This document shows, one piece after another, positions 26,960 to 36,626 of a stretch of DNA of 64,000 nt. Source of the DNA: Marinobacter sp. SS13-12. Its GTDB lineage: Bacteria; Pseudomonadota; Gammaproteobacteria; Pseudomonadales; Oleiphilaceae. Each line of letters begins with the position of its first letter. Position 1 is the stretch's first letter. Made by a program: the position numbers and the translations under genes. The DNA lies in contig NZ_JASSUA010000001.1 of assembly GCF_030227115.1 (NCBI RefSeq), positions 2,108,001 through 2,172,000 on the forward strand, in the 5' to 3' direction. Below the pieces are notes generated by a model that worked only from the letters and a program-made list of their open reading frames with translations, was not told the origin of the DNA and did not search any database.

Positions 26960-27328
26960 ATGGCAAAGATTAACGATTACTACCAGAAAAAGCAGCTTAT
27001 GGAAAAGCTCTCTGAAGAACTGGCGAAGCTGGAGCAGGACCAGGCGCTGAAAGGCGAACTTGAATTTGAAAACAAGGTTCGCGAGTTAATGAAGAAGTAT
27101 GACAAGTCGCCGAAAGACGTTCTTCAGATTCTGGGGGCTATTGATCCTTCTATTGCTGGTGCCAAGGCTGATTCCGGTAATGGTAGCCGTGCCAAGCGGC
27201 CGATGAAGACCTATAAGAACCCGCATACCGGTGAAGTGGTTCAGACCCGTGGTGGTAATCACAAGGTTTTGAATGAGTGGCGGAAGAAGCACGGGAAGGA
27301 GACTGTGCAGGGTTGGCAGCAGGATTGA
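26960..27328 (+). CDS. MvaT-family H-NS-like nucleoid protein
   Basis: A 122-residue protein. The N-terminal ~60 residues ('NDYYQKKQLMEKLSEELAKL') form the predicted coiled-coil dimerisation/oligomerisation region. The C-terminal part carries 'KTYKNPHTGEVVQTRGGNHK', the DNA-binding motif of Pseudomonas MvaT/MvaU; the 'RGGN' loop sits in the minor groove of AT-rich DNA. Such proteins silence laterally acquired AT-rich genes and control surface structures. It lies just outside the polysaccharide locus, whose left part contains strongly AT-rich genes, so a silencing role there is plausible but inferred. It stands alone between a terminator and a REP pair. Confidence 0.88.
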   Translation: MAKINDYYQKKQLMEKLSEELAKLEQDQALKGELEFENKVRELMKKYDKSPKDVLQILGAIDPSIAGAKADSGNGSRAKRPMKTYKNPHTGEVVQTRGGNHKVLNEWRKKHGKETVQGWQQD

Positions 27329-27351
27329 TTGGGTTTTAGTTGCAGCCGCGG

Positions 27352-27425
27352 TGTCGGGTTACGGCTTCGCCTAACCCGACCTGCGTAGGTCGGATTAGCG
27401 CCGCCATGCGGTGCGTAATCCGACA
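27352..27425. repeat. REP doublet (-)(+) downstream of the mvaT-like gene
   Basis: Minus copy 27352-27384 and plus copy 27385-27425 touch directly. The first has a variant stem (TCGGGTTA paired with TAACCCGA), so both arms changed together. It fills the space between two convergent genes. Confidence 0.92.
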
Positions 27426-27449
27426 ATCAATTTCGGTAAAATACGAATA

Positions 27450-28415
<966 letters not shown>

Positions 28416-28417
28416 GA

Positions 28418-29443
28418 TTAGTCCGCCAGGTACTGCAGCCGTTGTTCAAGGAAGGGTACTGAGTCTTCGGTAAGCAGTACCAGCATGTCGCAACTGATGT
28501 CCCTGTCTTCCAGCTCGTAGCTGATTTCAATGCACAGCAGTTTTTCCTGTCGCGTGCTGTGATGCTCCAGCAGGTCTCCGATCTGCCGGTGCTGGCCCAG
28601 TACCGTGGGGTGGCCCAGGCCGAGTTTCAGGTCCAGTTGGTCGCCGATGCCTTTCAGGAAAGCACCGAACAGTATGCTGGACATGTCCATCAGCACCTCT
28701 ACCTGGATGGTTTCGGGGTCCATTTCTTCGTAGTGGAGCAGTTCGGCCCTGTCGTTGAAGCTGGCATCAGAGAACAGCAGCAAGGCCTCGCCGGCGATTC
28801 CCGCCCCGGTGAAGCCCTGGCAGACGGCGGAATAACAGCTGTCCTCCTCGGCGGCTGAGATGGCCATGCTTAGTTCTGAGCGAGCGATCATTTCCACCCG
28901 GGGAATCGGCTGTTTGACGAAAACCCGTAACAGCCGTGCCAGCAGATCCGATGAGCGACCCATGGCGACGTTAGAGATTTCCTGCAGGTAATCGTTCAGG
29001 CTGATGGTGGCTTCATCCGCCGCGGGTTCAGCTTTCTGCTCGTCGGTTGGTTCGGTGACAGGTGCGAGATCCTCCGGCCGAAGAAAGCCGTAGTCCTGCA
29101 GCAGCTTTATCACCAGGTCGGTGTCTGTGGGCTTCTTGATGAAGTCGATGGCGCCCAGTTTGCGTACCCGTTCCCGTGCCTCGGGCTGGATGTCGCCGGA
29201 GACCACAATCGTCAGAACCGGCAGATCTTCTTTCCGGATTGTTTCCAGCACCTGGTAGCCGTCCATTTCCGGCATGTTGAGATCCAGGAACATCAGCTCA
29301 CCGGCGCCTGCCCGGAGCTTTTCCAGAGCGTCGCGGCCATCGATGGCGAAGGTGACGTCGGCGTTCCAGTTGGCGGGCAGGGCGCGGGCCATTTGTTTGC
29401 GAGCGAGCGAGGAGTCGTCGCAGATAAGAACGCGGGTGGTCAT
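28418..29443 (-). CDS. Response regulator with a CheC/CheX-like C-terminal domain
   Basis: A 341-residue protein. The N-terminal receiver domain has the acid pair Asp9/Asp10, the phosphoacceptor Asp54 in 'MFLDLNMPEMDG' and the Lys near 103 in 'FIKKPTD'. A Glu/Pro-rich linker (about 125-145) leads to a domain that resembles the CheC/CheX fold ('SDLLARLLRVFVKQPIPRVE', 'EVLMDMSSILFGAFLKGIGD'). CheC-type proteins remove phosphate from CheY. The protein may thus link chemotaxis signalling to the diguanylate cyclase encoded right behind it. It is the first gene of this two-gene minus-strand operon. The C-terminal assignment is by pattern and less sure than the receiver. Confidence 0.82.
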   Translation of the reverse strand: MTTRVLICDDSSLARKQMARALPANWNADVTFAIDGRDALEKLRAGAGELMFLDLNMPEMDGYQVLETIRKEDLPVLTIVVSGDIQPEARERVRKLGAIDFIKKPTDTDLVIKLLQDYGFLRPEDLAPVTEPTDEQKAEPAADEATISLNDYLQEISNVAMGRSSDLLARLLRVFVKQPIPRVEMIARSELSMAISAAEEDSCYSAVCQGFTGAGIAGEALLLFSDASFNDRAELLHYEEMDPETIQVEVLMDMSSILFGAFLKGIGDQLDLKLGLGHPTVLGQHRQIGDLLEHHSTRQEKLLCIEISYELEDRDISCDMLVLLTEDSVPFLEQRLQYLAD

Positions 29444-29643
29444 GAATGCTCCGTTTATTATTTTCGTCAGTATAGCAGTGGCAACCCTGAATTCTATGCC
29501 CTGTGAACTAACTCACTCTATTGGCCCTGGCGCCTGGGATATAGTGTCTCTGCGGTAACATGCAGTAACAAAAATAATAACTGCGGGCCGCAAGGCCGGG
29601 CGTCGGATGGCAAGGCCTACTAACAAATCAGAGACACGACACT

Positions 29644-30510
29644 ATGAGACAGGATGCTTATTGGTATGCTGTCCCTCTCACCATCTGCCTGGGTATTTCG
29701 CCTGTTGCCCTGGCAGAACTGGAGCCTATTTCCGACAAGGAAATGAGCCAGGTGCAAGGGCAGGCAATGATGTCGGTAGACAATGTGGTTGGAGCCAACC
29801 ACCAGTTTACCCGCGTAACACTGGGGATTGATTCCGAGAAGCGGCTGAATGCCGACCGTGTGATCATGGGCGGGGACGACTCTGGCGCCGACCTTGATAT
29901 CAAGAATTTCGCCCTTGGCCACTACGTGCGCGAGGGCGACGAAGACCGCGTTCAGCTGGATGGCAACACCTACAATGTGAACGAGGTGGTTCCGTTTGAG
30001 GGCATCGAGCCCTACCTGGAACTGGCTGAACGGGACGGCAAGCTTTCCGGTTTTCGCTTTGGCCTGAACCAGGCGCGGGGCACGCTTTCGGGTGAAATCG
30101 CCAGTTTCAGTGGCAACCTGGGCCTGAAGATCAATGATGCCGAGGGCAACCCGGTAGATGCCACCCTGTTTGACAGCGCAGGCGTAGCCACCAACCACCG
30201 TGCTACCCAGATAGGCCTGGCGGGGGAAGATGGAACTTGCAGCGAGTGCGTGCCGCTGACCAACCTGCTTTCCATGGATGTTGGCGTGGATAATGGCGAT
30301 GGCACTGTTGGCTTCACCAAAGACCTGTTCCTGGCATTCCAGAGTGAGTCGGTGGATTGGCAGGACCTGGACGGCACCAACATGATTCAGGGGCCGGAAG
30401 GGGTATTCCTCAATTTGCCGACCAGTATGACGCTGGATATGCAGACGTTGCAGAATGGGGTGCAGCGGGAGCGGACGCATTATGTGGATCGGGGGACTGG
30501 GATGTTTTGA
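29644..30510 (+). CDS. Exported DUF6160-like protein of unknown function
   Basis: A 288-residue protein with a signal peptide ('YAVPLTICLGISPVALA', cleavage near residue 24). The mature N-terminus 'ELEPISDKEMSQVQGQA' matches the 'LSDxELSxVxGQ' signature of the DUF6160-type secreted proteins common in Marinobacter and Pseudomonas. The rest is acidic, rich in Asp/Gly/Asn and probably beta-structured, with one close Cys pair ('GTCSECVPL', about 199-202) and no transmembrane helix. The function is not known; a surface or outer-membrane-associated role is likely from export and composition. It is a single gene followed by a REP pair. Confidence 0.75.
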   Translation: MRQDAYWYAVPLTICLGISPVALAELEPISDKEMSQVQGQAMMSVDNVVGANHQFTRVTLGIDSEKRLNADRVIMGGDDSGADLDIKNFALGHYVREGDEDRVQLDGNTYNVNEVVPFEGIEPYLELAERDGKLSGFRFGLNQARGTLSGEIASFSGNLGLKINDAEGNPVDATLFDSAGVATNHRATQIGLAGEDGTCSECVPLTNLLSMDVGVDNGDGTVGFTKDLFLAFQSESVDWQDLDGTNMIQGPEGVFLNLPTSMTLDMQTLQNGVQRERTHYVDRGTGMF

Positions 30511-30529
30511 TGGTTGTTGGGTTAGCATT

Positions 30530-30619
30530 TGTCGGATTACGGCCCTACGGGCCTAATCCGACCTACGTTAGCTAAATGACCCATGGCGGTAGGTCGGATT
30601 AGCAAAGCGTAATCCGACA
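30530..30619. repeat. REP doublet (-)(+)
   Basis: Minus copy 30530-30566 (loop GGCCCTACGGGCC, itself palindromic) and plus copy 30589-30619, separated by 22 bases. It lies between the DUF6160-like gene and sbcB. Confidence 0.92.
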
Positions 30620-30696
30620 CCCAGACCGATTTTTCCTCTAATTTCCATTACACTACCCTGCACCCGACCCATCAACGTAATGCAGGAGTCCTTTCG

Positions 30697-32142
30697 GTGA
30701 TCCGCTCTTTCTACTGGCACGATTACGAAACCTTCGGTGTCGACCCCGTACACGATCGCCCCTCCCAGTTTGCCGGTGTGCGCACGGATGCTGACCTGAA
30801 CATCATTGAAGACCCGCTGATTATCTACTGTGCCCCGGCGGACGACTATGTGCCCGCGCCGGAGGCCTGCCTGATTACCGGCATCACACCACAAGCGGCT
30901 CTGGGGAGCGGCTTCCCCGAGGCGGAGTTCATCGCCCAGATCAACGAGGCTTTCAGCCAGCCGGGCACCTGTGCCGTGGGCTACAACAGCCTGCGTTTCG
31001 ATGACGAAGTGACCCGTCACACGCTATACCGCAACCTGCGCGATCCCTATGCAAGGGAATGGCAGAACGGCAACTCCCGCTGGGACATCATCGACATGGT
31101 GCGGCTGACCTACGCCCTGCGGCCGGAAGGCATCAACTGGCCGAAGAAGGAAGACGGCAGCCCCAGTTTCAAGCTGGAAGAGCTCACCGCCGCCAACGGC
31201 ATCGCCCACGAAGCGGCCCACGATGCCATGTCGGATGTGGAAGCTACCATTGCCGTGGCAAAGCTGATCAAGGAAAAGCAGCCCAAGCTGTTCGATTTTG
31301 TGCTGCAGAACAAAGACAAACACTCCGCCCGCGTCATGCTGGATACCGCCAGCATGAAACCGGTATTCCACATCTCCGCCAAGTACCCGGCTACCCGGGG
31401 TTGTTGCGCCATGGTGGCGCCGGTGGCTGACCACCCCACCAACAAGAACCTGGTGATTGTCTATGACCTGCGGGAAGACCCCAGCGAACTGATCAACGCC
31501 ACCCCTGAACAGATTCGTGAGCGGGTATTCACTTCCCAGGCAGATCTGGGGGAGGGCAACCGCCGATTTCCCCTCAAAGGCGTGCAACTGAACAAATGCC
31601 CGGTGCTGGCCCCGGCGACCATGCTTAAGTCGCTCTCTGAAGAACGGCTGGCAGAGCTGGAACTGGATGGCGGTAAACTGAGGGAACACCTGGCCATCCT
31701 CCGCAAGGCTCCGGACCTGCCTGGCCGGATTGCCCAGGCCTTCGACCAGCCCCATGAAGGCGACCTGACCGACCCGGATGAACAACTCTACGCGGGTGGC
31801 TTTATCAGCAAGACTGACCGGGAGAAGCTCAACTGGCTGCTGCAGCAACCGGTGGAAACGCTGGGGGAACAGGAAGTGCGGTTTGAGGATGGTCGTCTGG
31901 AGGAGATGCTGTTTCGGTACCGGGCGAGGAATTATCCCGATACTCTGATTTCGGAAGAGCAGGAGAAGTGGGAGGAATTTCGACAGCAAAGGTTAATGCA
32001 GCCCAAGAAGGGCTGGCGGTCTTTGGAGGAGTTTTTCAGAATTCTGCAGACCCTGGCTGCGGACCCCGAGCTTACACCGGAAAAGCGGCATGTTCTGGAG
32101 GAGTTGCAGTTGTATGGGGAGTCTTTGATTCCGTACGTTTAG
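30697..32142 (+). CDS. sbcB: Exodeoxyribonuclease I
   Basis: A 481-residue 3'-5' single-strand DNA exonuclease of the DEDDh class. 'FYWHDYETFGVDP' holds the first Asp9/Glu11 pair, 'GYNSLRFDDEVTRHTLYRN' the next acid block, and 'HDAMSDVEATIAVAKLI' the His/Asp pair. An SH3-like and a C-terminal helical domain follow, ending 'LQLYGESLIPYV'. Length matches the Escherichia coli enzyme. It degrades single-stranded DNA during recombination and mismatch repair. GTG start with AGGAG eight bases upstream. REP pairs sit on both sides of it. Confidence 0.95.
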   Translation: MIRSFYWHDYETFGVDPVHDRPSQFAGVRTDADLNIIEDPLIIYCAPADDYVPAPEACLITGITPQAALGSGFPEAEFIAQINEAFSQPGTCAVGYNSLRFDDEVTRHTLYRNLRDPYAREWQNGNSRWDIIDMVRLTYALRPEGINWPKKEDGSPSFKLEELTAANGIAHEAAHDAMSDVEATIAVAKLIKEKQPKLFDFVLQNKDKHSARVMLDTASMKPVFHISAKYPATRGCCAMVAPVADHPTNKNLVIVYDLREDPSELINATPEQIRERVFTSQADLGEGNRRFPLKGVQLNKCPVLAPATMLKSLSEERLAELELDGGKLREHLAILRKAPDLPGRIAQAFDQPHEGDLTDPDEQLYAGGFISKTDREKLNWLLQQPVETLGEQEVRFEDGRLEEMLFRYRARNYPDTLISEEQEKWEEFRQQRLMQPKKGWRSLEEFFRILQTLAADPELTPEKRHVLEELQLYGESLIPYV

Positions 32143-32156
32143 CGTGGAAGTGTGGT

Positions 32157-32237
32157 TGTCGGATTACGGCCCGTTGGGCCTAATCCGACCTACATGATCC
32201 ATGGCGGTAGGTCGGATTAGCGAAGCGTAATCCGACA
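32157..32237. repeat. REP doublet (-)(+)
   Basis: Minus copy 32157-32193 (palindromic loop GGCCCGTTGGGCC) and plus copy 32207-32237, 13 bases apart. It lies between sbcB and the convergent TPR gene. Confidence 0.92.
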
Positions 32238-32255
32238 AACCATCCTGAACGACAA

Positions 32256-34253
32256 TCACCGCCGCCGCTGAAAATAAACGCTCAACCCTTGCCCCATTAA
32301 ACTCTGCACCTCGCTCCCCAGTGCCTCTGCCTGAATCTGCTGCTGTACGGGCTTTGTGGCCAGGCTGTGGCCGTCGGTGTCCCGCGCCTTGACCAGCTTC
32401 CACTCCACCTCATTGCTCACCAGGGCCATCAGTTCCTTTAACTGCCCGGTGTCCTGCTCGCAGAACCAGCGGTCCCGGCAGCCGCCCAGGCCGTAGAAGT
32501 CGGTTTCAGATACCAGCGACTGCCACATCGGGTCCTGACGGTTGGTGAGCACCATTTTGCGGAGCTGGCGCAGGGCCGTGCGGGTGGGTTTCAGGTTGTG
32601 CTGGGCAACCAGGTGACGGATCTGTTTGTCGCCGTCGGTCTGTTCATCAACGGCGGTGTGCATGTGCACCACGGCACCGTTGCCGGTGGCGGAGCTGACC
32701 AGGGCGGCCAGGGATACGTCGGTCATTTTTGCCGAGGGCAGGCGGCCAATTTCGATCCAGTGTACTTTGTGGTCATCGGCCACGAATCGCTGGGCGATGG
32801 ACCAGGGCCAGAAGACGATGTTGTCGATGCCCATTTCCCCGGCCAGCCTCGTAGCCTTGGCGATATTGGCCAGGGACTCGTCCACAGCGATGACTTCCAC
32901 GTCTTTCAGGTAGTGGGCCAGCTCCATGGCGCGCTGGCCGGACTGGGCACCGCAGACCATGATGCGCAGGGTGTCTGGCAGCTGGTCGGTGTTCATGCCC
33001 AGTTCCGAAGCCATCATGGTTTTCAGGCTGGATTCGGTACGGTATGCGAGCTTTGACCAACTGGGCCAGGCCTGGGGTACATCGGTTTTCTCCAGGCACA
33101 GTTCTTCGGCTTTTTCATCAAAATTCTGTTTGATGGCTTCTTCCGAGGCGCGGTTGTAGTAGCTTGCGGCCATTACTGGCTGCAGGGCGACGGGCCAATC
33201 CACCAGGTTCCAGCGGCCAAGCTGAACCGCGAACTTCTGGTGGAACATGGCGCCGTACATGGCGCTGATGATCAGCGAGCCAATCATGCCGTCCTGTTCC
33301 TCGCCCATGGCCAGTTGCGCACAGATGCTCTCATTAATGGCCGAAACCAGGCGCTCCTCGTCGTCTTCTGCGGTCAGGGCGTAGCCGGTGCGGTCTGCAT
33401 ACAGGGCCAGGGCGAGTGCCAGTGGCTGGAGTTCGTCCCGCAATTCAACGGTTTGAGCGACTTCGGCAATGATAGCGCGGCGAAGCAGGGTGACCAGTTC
33501 TTCCACGGCGGGATCCGGCATCAGGGTTTTTTCCAGGGCCAGGATCAGCAGTTCGTCTTCGCTGGCGGCGTCCAGGGCGACCTGGGCGTTCGGATTTTCC
33601 AGGTCATATTGTTGGCGGATGATGGCGCCCACGAAACGACCGATTTCCTGGTGGGGCAGGCCGGTGTGGCGCAGCAGGAGAATGGCATCCCGAGCCAGCT
33701 TTGAGTCCGCTTTCTGCACGTCCAGCTGTTCGGCGCAGGTGAGCATGCCGCTATAGATGGACGGCCATTCCAGGCCCATTTCCAGCAGTTTTCGGTAATG
33801 CAGGTAGGCCACATCAAACTGGCCCTGCAAGCGCTTGGCATGGGCAACCCCGCAGAAAGCGGCGGCGGATTGCCGGTCCATCTCCAGGCCCTGGATGAAA
33901 TACTGCTCCGCCAGGGCGGGGCGTTCGGAACGGATGGCCCAGTACCCCAGATTGGTAAACTGCTGCGGTTGCGACGGATCCTGGCTCAGGCTGTCTGTGA
34001 ACAGGGTATGCGCTTTCTCGAGGTGGCCCTCATCCAGCTCCACGCGCCCAAGCAAGCCCAGCGCTGCGGTATTGCCCGGTTCCTGCGCCAGGATCTCTCC
34101 CAGATAGCCCCGGCATTCATGCCGTGCCTTGACGCGCTGAACCAGCGATACCGGGCTGTTGGACTCCCCATAGGCGAGGTTAGCCTGCAGCAGGAGCCGC
34201 GAGATATGAGCCTTTTGTGCATCTGTGGCGTGGATATTGTGCTGTGCTTGCAT
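32256..34253 (-). CDS. Large TPR protein with a Rossmann/methyltransferase-like region
   Basis: A 665-residue protein read from ATG 34253, which has GAGGTG just upstream; an in-frame TTG at 34283 has no such signal. Residues ~20-190 contain tetratricopeptide-like helices ('PGNTAALGLLGRVELDEGHLEKA' region, then 'QFTNLGYWAIRSERPALAEQYF'). Near residue 430 'LRIMVCGAQSGQRAMELAHY' followed by 'EVIAVDESLANIAKATRLA' looks like the SAM-binding core of a class I methyltransferase. No signal peptide or membrane helix. I do not recognise a named family. It lies beside and in the same direction as a flagellin gene, separated by a REP composite and a terminator. A role in flagellin modification is conceivable, but sequence alone does not show it. 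Confidence 0.72.
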   Translation of the reverse strand: MQAQHNIHATDAQKAHISRLLLQANLAYGESNSPVSLVQRVKARHECRGYLGEILAQEPGNTAALGLLGRVELDEGHLEKAHTLFTDSLSQDPSQPQQFTNLGYWAIRSERPALAEQYFIQGLEMDRQSAAAFCGVAHAKRLQGQFDVAYLHYRKLLEMGLEWPSIYSGMLTCAEQLDVQKADSKLARDAILLLRHTGLPHQEIGRFVGAIIRQQYDLENPNAQVALDAASEDELLILALEKTLMPDPAVEELVTLLRRAIIAEVAQTVELRDELQPLALALALYADRTGYALTAEDDEERLVSAINESICAQLAMGEEQDGMIGSLIISAMYGAMFHQKFAVQLGRWNLVDWPVALQPVMAASYYNRASEEAIKQNFDEKAEELCLEKTDVPQAWPSWSKLAYRTESSLKTMMASELGMNTDQLPDTLRIMVCGAQSGQRAMELAHYLKDVEVIAVDESLANIAKATRLAGEMGIDNIVFWPWSIAQRFVADDHKVHWIEIGRLPSAKMTDVSLAALVSSATGNGAVVHMHTAVDEQTDGDKQIRHLVAQHNLKPTRTALRQLRKMVLTNRQDPMWQSLVSETDFYGLGGCRDRWFCEQDTGQLKELMALVSNEVEWKLVKARDTDGHSLATKPVQQQIQAEALGSEVQSLMGQGLSVYFQRRR

Positions 34254-34369
34254 GGGACACCTCGTAAAACCCCGCCGCGGCAACCGAGCGGCAATGGTCT
34301 GCAGTTTTTTGACGTTTTGCAGTGCTTTGAAGGAAAGGTTGCGAAACCCATGCCAGTTTGAGGCAACCC

Positions 34370-34636
34370 GTAGGTCGGATTAGCGAAGCGTAATCCGACA
34401 ACCCAGGCCTGATAACTACGGTGGCTGGCCCGGCGCCGGGGATCCCTTTTCTTTGGAAAAAGAACTCGCTGCGCTCAGACACCTTTTTCTGGCAGAAAAG
34501 GAATCCCCGCCCCCGGGCCGATTCAGGCTTTGGTGGTAACGTCGGCATTTGTCGGATTACGCTTTACTAATCCGACCTACCTGGGAACCATCGTGCCAGG
34601 GAGTTGTAGGTCGGATTAGCGAAGCGTAATCCGACA
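34370..34636. repeat. Composite repeat: REP(+) / long hairpin / REP(-) / REP(+), copy 2
   Basis: REP copies at 34370-34400 (+), 34550-34580 (-) and 34606-34636 (+). Hairpin arms at 34427-34452 and 34494-34519 enclose the core GGAAAAAGAACTCGCT. Same order and nearly the same length as the composites at 23702 and 47513. It accounts for most of the gap 34254-34717 between the TPR gene and the flagellin. Confidence 0.92.
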
Positions 34637-34662
34637 AAACAAACCAAAAGAAAACTCCAAAA

Positions 34663-34695
34663 CGAAACAGCCGGACTCAAAGCCCGGCTGTTTCG
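34663..34695 (-). terminator. Terminator of the minus-strand flagellin gene
   Basis: A 12-bp perfect stem (CGAAACAGCCGG and its complement) with a 9-nt loop. Reading on the minus strand it is followed by a T-rich stretch. It lies 22 bases after the flagellin stop codon. Confidence 0.85.
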
Positions 34696-34717
34696 TTCGT
34701 TTACTTCAGACCGATAC

Positions 34718-36241
34718 TTAGCCCTGCAACAACTGCAACACCTGCTGCGGCCTCGCATTGGCCTGGGCCAATACCGAGAGGCCAGCCTGCTGCAACACCT
34801 GGGTACGCGCCAGCTCTGCACTCTCCGCCGCAAAGTCTGCATCTCGGATTCGGCTGTTGGAGGCCGACAAGTTTTCCGAGGTGGTTGCCAGGTTGGCGAT
34901 GGTGGACTCGAAGCGGTTCTGCACGGCGCCGAGCTCGGCACGGAAGCCGTTGATCTTGTCGAAGGCGTAGTCGACTGCTACCAAGGCCTGCTCCGCTCCA
35001 TCCCGGGTATCAATTGCCAGGTCGTTGACGGCTACGGTGTTGTCAGCAATGGTGGCAGTGTATGTTTCGTCAATTCGTGGTGTGACGCCATCATCCGCCA
35101 GCAGGTCAGAGCTGGTCAGTGATACTTCAAAGGCTTCGCCAAACTGAGACGAGAAGATTATCTCGTCATTTTCGGAATTGAGGTTGGCACGTACACCCGT
35201 ATCTACCGTTCTGGCGTTCACTTGAGACACGATGTCGTTCAAGGATGTCGCATCAACGATTGAAAATGCCAGACCGTTGATGTCCACATCAAATGTGGCA
35301 GTTTCCCCGGATTCAAAATACTCTTCCAGAGATATCGGAGTGTCCGCTATGGCAACATTGACCGTCTCGGTATAGCTGGCAGCATCATCGTCATCCACAA
35401 CAGCGAATACCGCATCGAATGCTTCGCTCCTGGTGTTGGAAAAGACCAATTCCCCGCCACTATTAGCGCTTACCGAAATTCCAGTCAGTGCCGTGTCGCC
35501 TCCGGCAACGGCTGTATCAATTTCACCCTGGATGGCGGCCGCCAGGTCCTCAGGTGTGTTATAGGTGCTGTCGGCAAGGGTCAGCGTCGTGCCATTGACC
35601 GTGACGGTGTCGTTCCCGCCAGACGTTGTAATCGGAAAAGTCAACGTAGCCTGGAGGTTGGTCGAGCTGGTTTCGACAGCTTCGTACCCGGCAGTAATGT
35701 CCGAAAGGCCGGCTGTGTTCTCGATCACAGAGCCAATCTGTGAACCCCTGGAATCCAGCCCGCTTATGCCGATGGTCTCACCGGCATTGGCGCCTACCTG
35801 GAAGGTTTGCTCACCAAAAGTGCCATCCAGAACTTTCAGTCCATTAAAGCTTGTCTGGCTGGCAATGCGGTTTATTTCTTCGATCCGCTGTTGCACTTCC
35901 TGATTCAGCGCCTGGCGGTCCGATGTGCTGTTGGTGGCGTTGGCTGATTGCACCGCCAGCTCGCGGATGCGCTGCAGGTTATTGGTCACTTCAGCCAGTG
36001 CACCTTCGGCGGTCTGAGCCAGCGAGATACCATCGTTGGCATTTCGCTGTGCCATATTCAGGCCGCTGATCTGTGCCTCAAATCTGGTAGATATGGCCAG
36101 GCCTGCTGCATCGTCTTTTGCAGAGTTGATCCTCAGACCGGAGGAGAGTCTTTCGAGAGCCTGGTTGGCCTGGCCCTGTGAGGTGTTCAGATTTCTTTGC
36201 GCGTTCAGCGACGCAATATTGGTGTTAATGACCTGGGGCAT
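34718..36241 (-). CDS. fliC: Flagellin (copy A)
   Basis: A 507-residue flagellin. The conserved D0/D1 N-terminus '[14 protein letters not shown]' with '[20 protein letters not shown]' (about 30-49) and the C-terminus '[17 protein letters not shown]' to '[14 protein letters not shown]' are complete. The central ~270 residues are variable and acidic, the surface-exposed D2/D3 part. It is exported by the flagellar type III system and polymerises into the filament. GGGAG lies seven bases before the ATG. It is divergent from the second flagellin at 36627 and has its own terminator. A sigma-54-type promoter lies about 100 bp upstream, unlike the sigma-28 site of the other flagellin. Confidence 0.95.
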   Translation of the reverse strand: MPQVINTNIASLNAQRNLNTSQGQANQALERLSSGLRINSAKDDAAGLAISTRFEAQISGLNMAQRNANDGISLAQTAEGALAEVTNNLQRIRELAVQSANATNSTSDRQALNQEVQQRIEEINRIASQTSFNGLKVLDGTFGEQTFQVGANAGETIGISGLDSRGSQIGSVIENTAGLSDITAGYEAVETSSTNLQATLTFPITTSGGNDTVTVNGTTLTLADSTYNTPEDLAAAIQGEIDTAVAGGDTALTGISVSANSGGELVFSNTRSEAFDAVFAVVDDDDAASYTETVNVAIADTPISLEEYFESGETATFDVDINGLAFSIVDATSLNDIVSQVNARTVDTGVRANLNSENDEIIFSSQFGEAFEVSLTSSDLLADDGVTPRIDETYTATIADNTVAVNDLAIDTRDGAEQALVAVDYAFDKINGFRAELGAVQNRFESTIANLATTSENLSASNSRIRDADFAAESAELARTQVLQQAGLSVLAQANARPQQVLQLLQG

Positions 36242-36340
36242 TTCTTTTCTCCCTGCTCAGAGATGCCGGTAACCCGGTGCCCGATCAATATGGACGCCTT
36301 GCCGGCCGAAGTTCGTTTAATTGCCGTTTTGCAGAGGGCG

Positions 36341-36358
36341 AAGCGAAGTACGTGCCAG
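36341..36358 (-). promoter_or_regulatory. Sigma-54 (-24/-12) promoter for flagellin copy A
   Basis: Minus-strand sequence CTGGCACGTACTTCGCTT has the full -24 box CTGGCACG, and the essential GG and GC dinucleotides are exactly 10 bases apart. The -12 box is TCGCT instead of TTGCT. Predicted transcript start is about 90 bases before the ATG at 36241. No convincing sigma-28 site was found on this side. Confidence 0.65.
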
Positions 36359-36509
36359 TTTTATCGATTATTAACTAACGATCTGTTTCTAAAGAAAATA
36401 AATAAGTCATCGGGATAGGAGGTGCCTTAGGGTGGCCGTTTTCTGGCAGTGGAAATCGGAAGTGAGTTGCCGCTTTTACATTCCCTTACAAATTCCAGAC
36501 ACATTTCTC

Positions 36510-36536
36510 TAAAGGATGCGAAAGGGGCGCCGTTAA
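36510..36536 (+). promoter_or_regulatory. Sigma-28 (FliA) promoter for flagellin copy B
   Basis: TAAA, 15 bases, GCCGTTAA. The consensus is TAAA-N15-GCCGATAA, so there is one mismatch with exact spacing. The predicted start lies about 84 bases before the ATG at 36627. Confidence 0.82.
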
Positions 36537-36626
36537 GCATTGCAACAGGGAGGCGCTCCTAAACCAAAAAAACGGGCGCCACACCTTTTCCATGAAATAA
36601 CGACAACATGTCGAAGGAGAAGCAAT

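Noticed and set aside
29620-30528. Minus-strand frame of 302 codons opposite the DUF6160-like gene
   Set aside because: The plus-strand gene has a signal peptide and family signature; the minus frame has neither.
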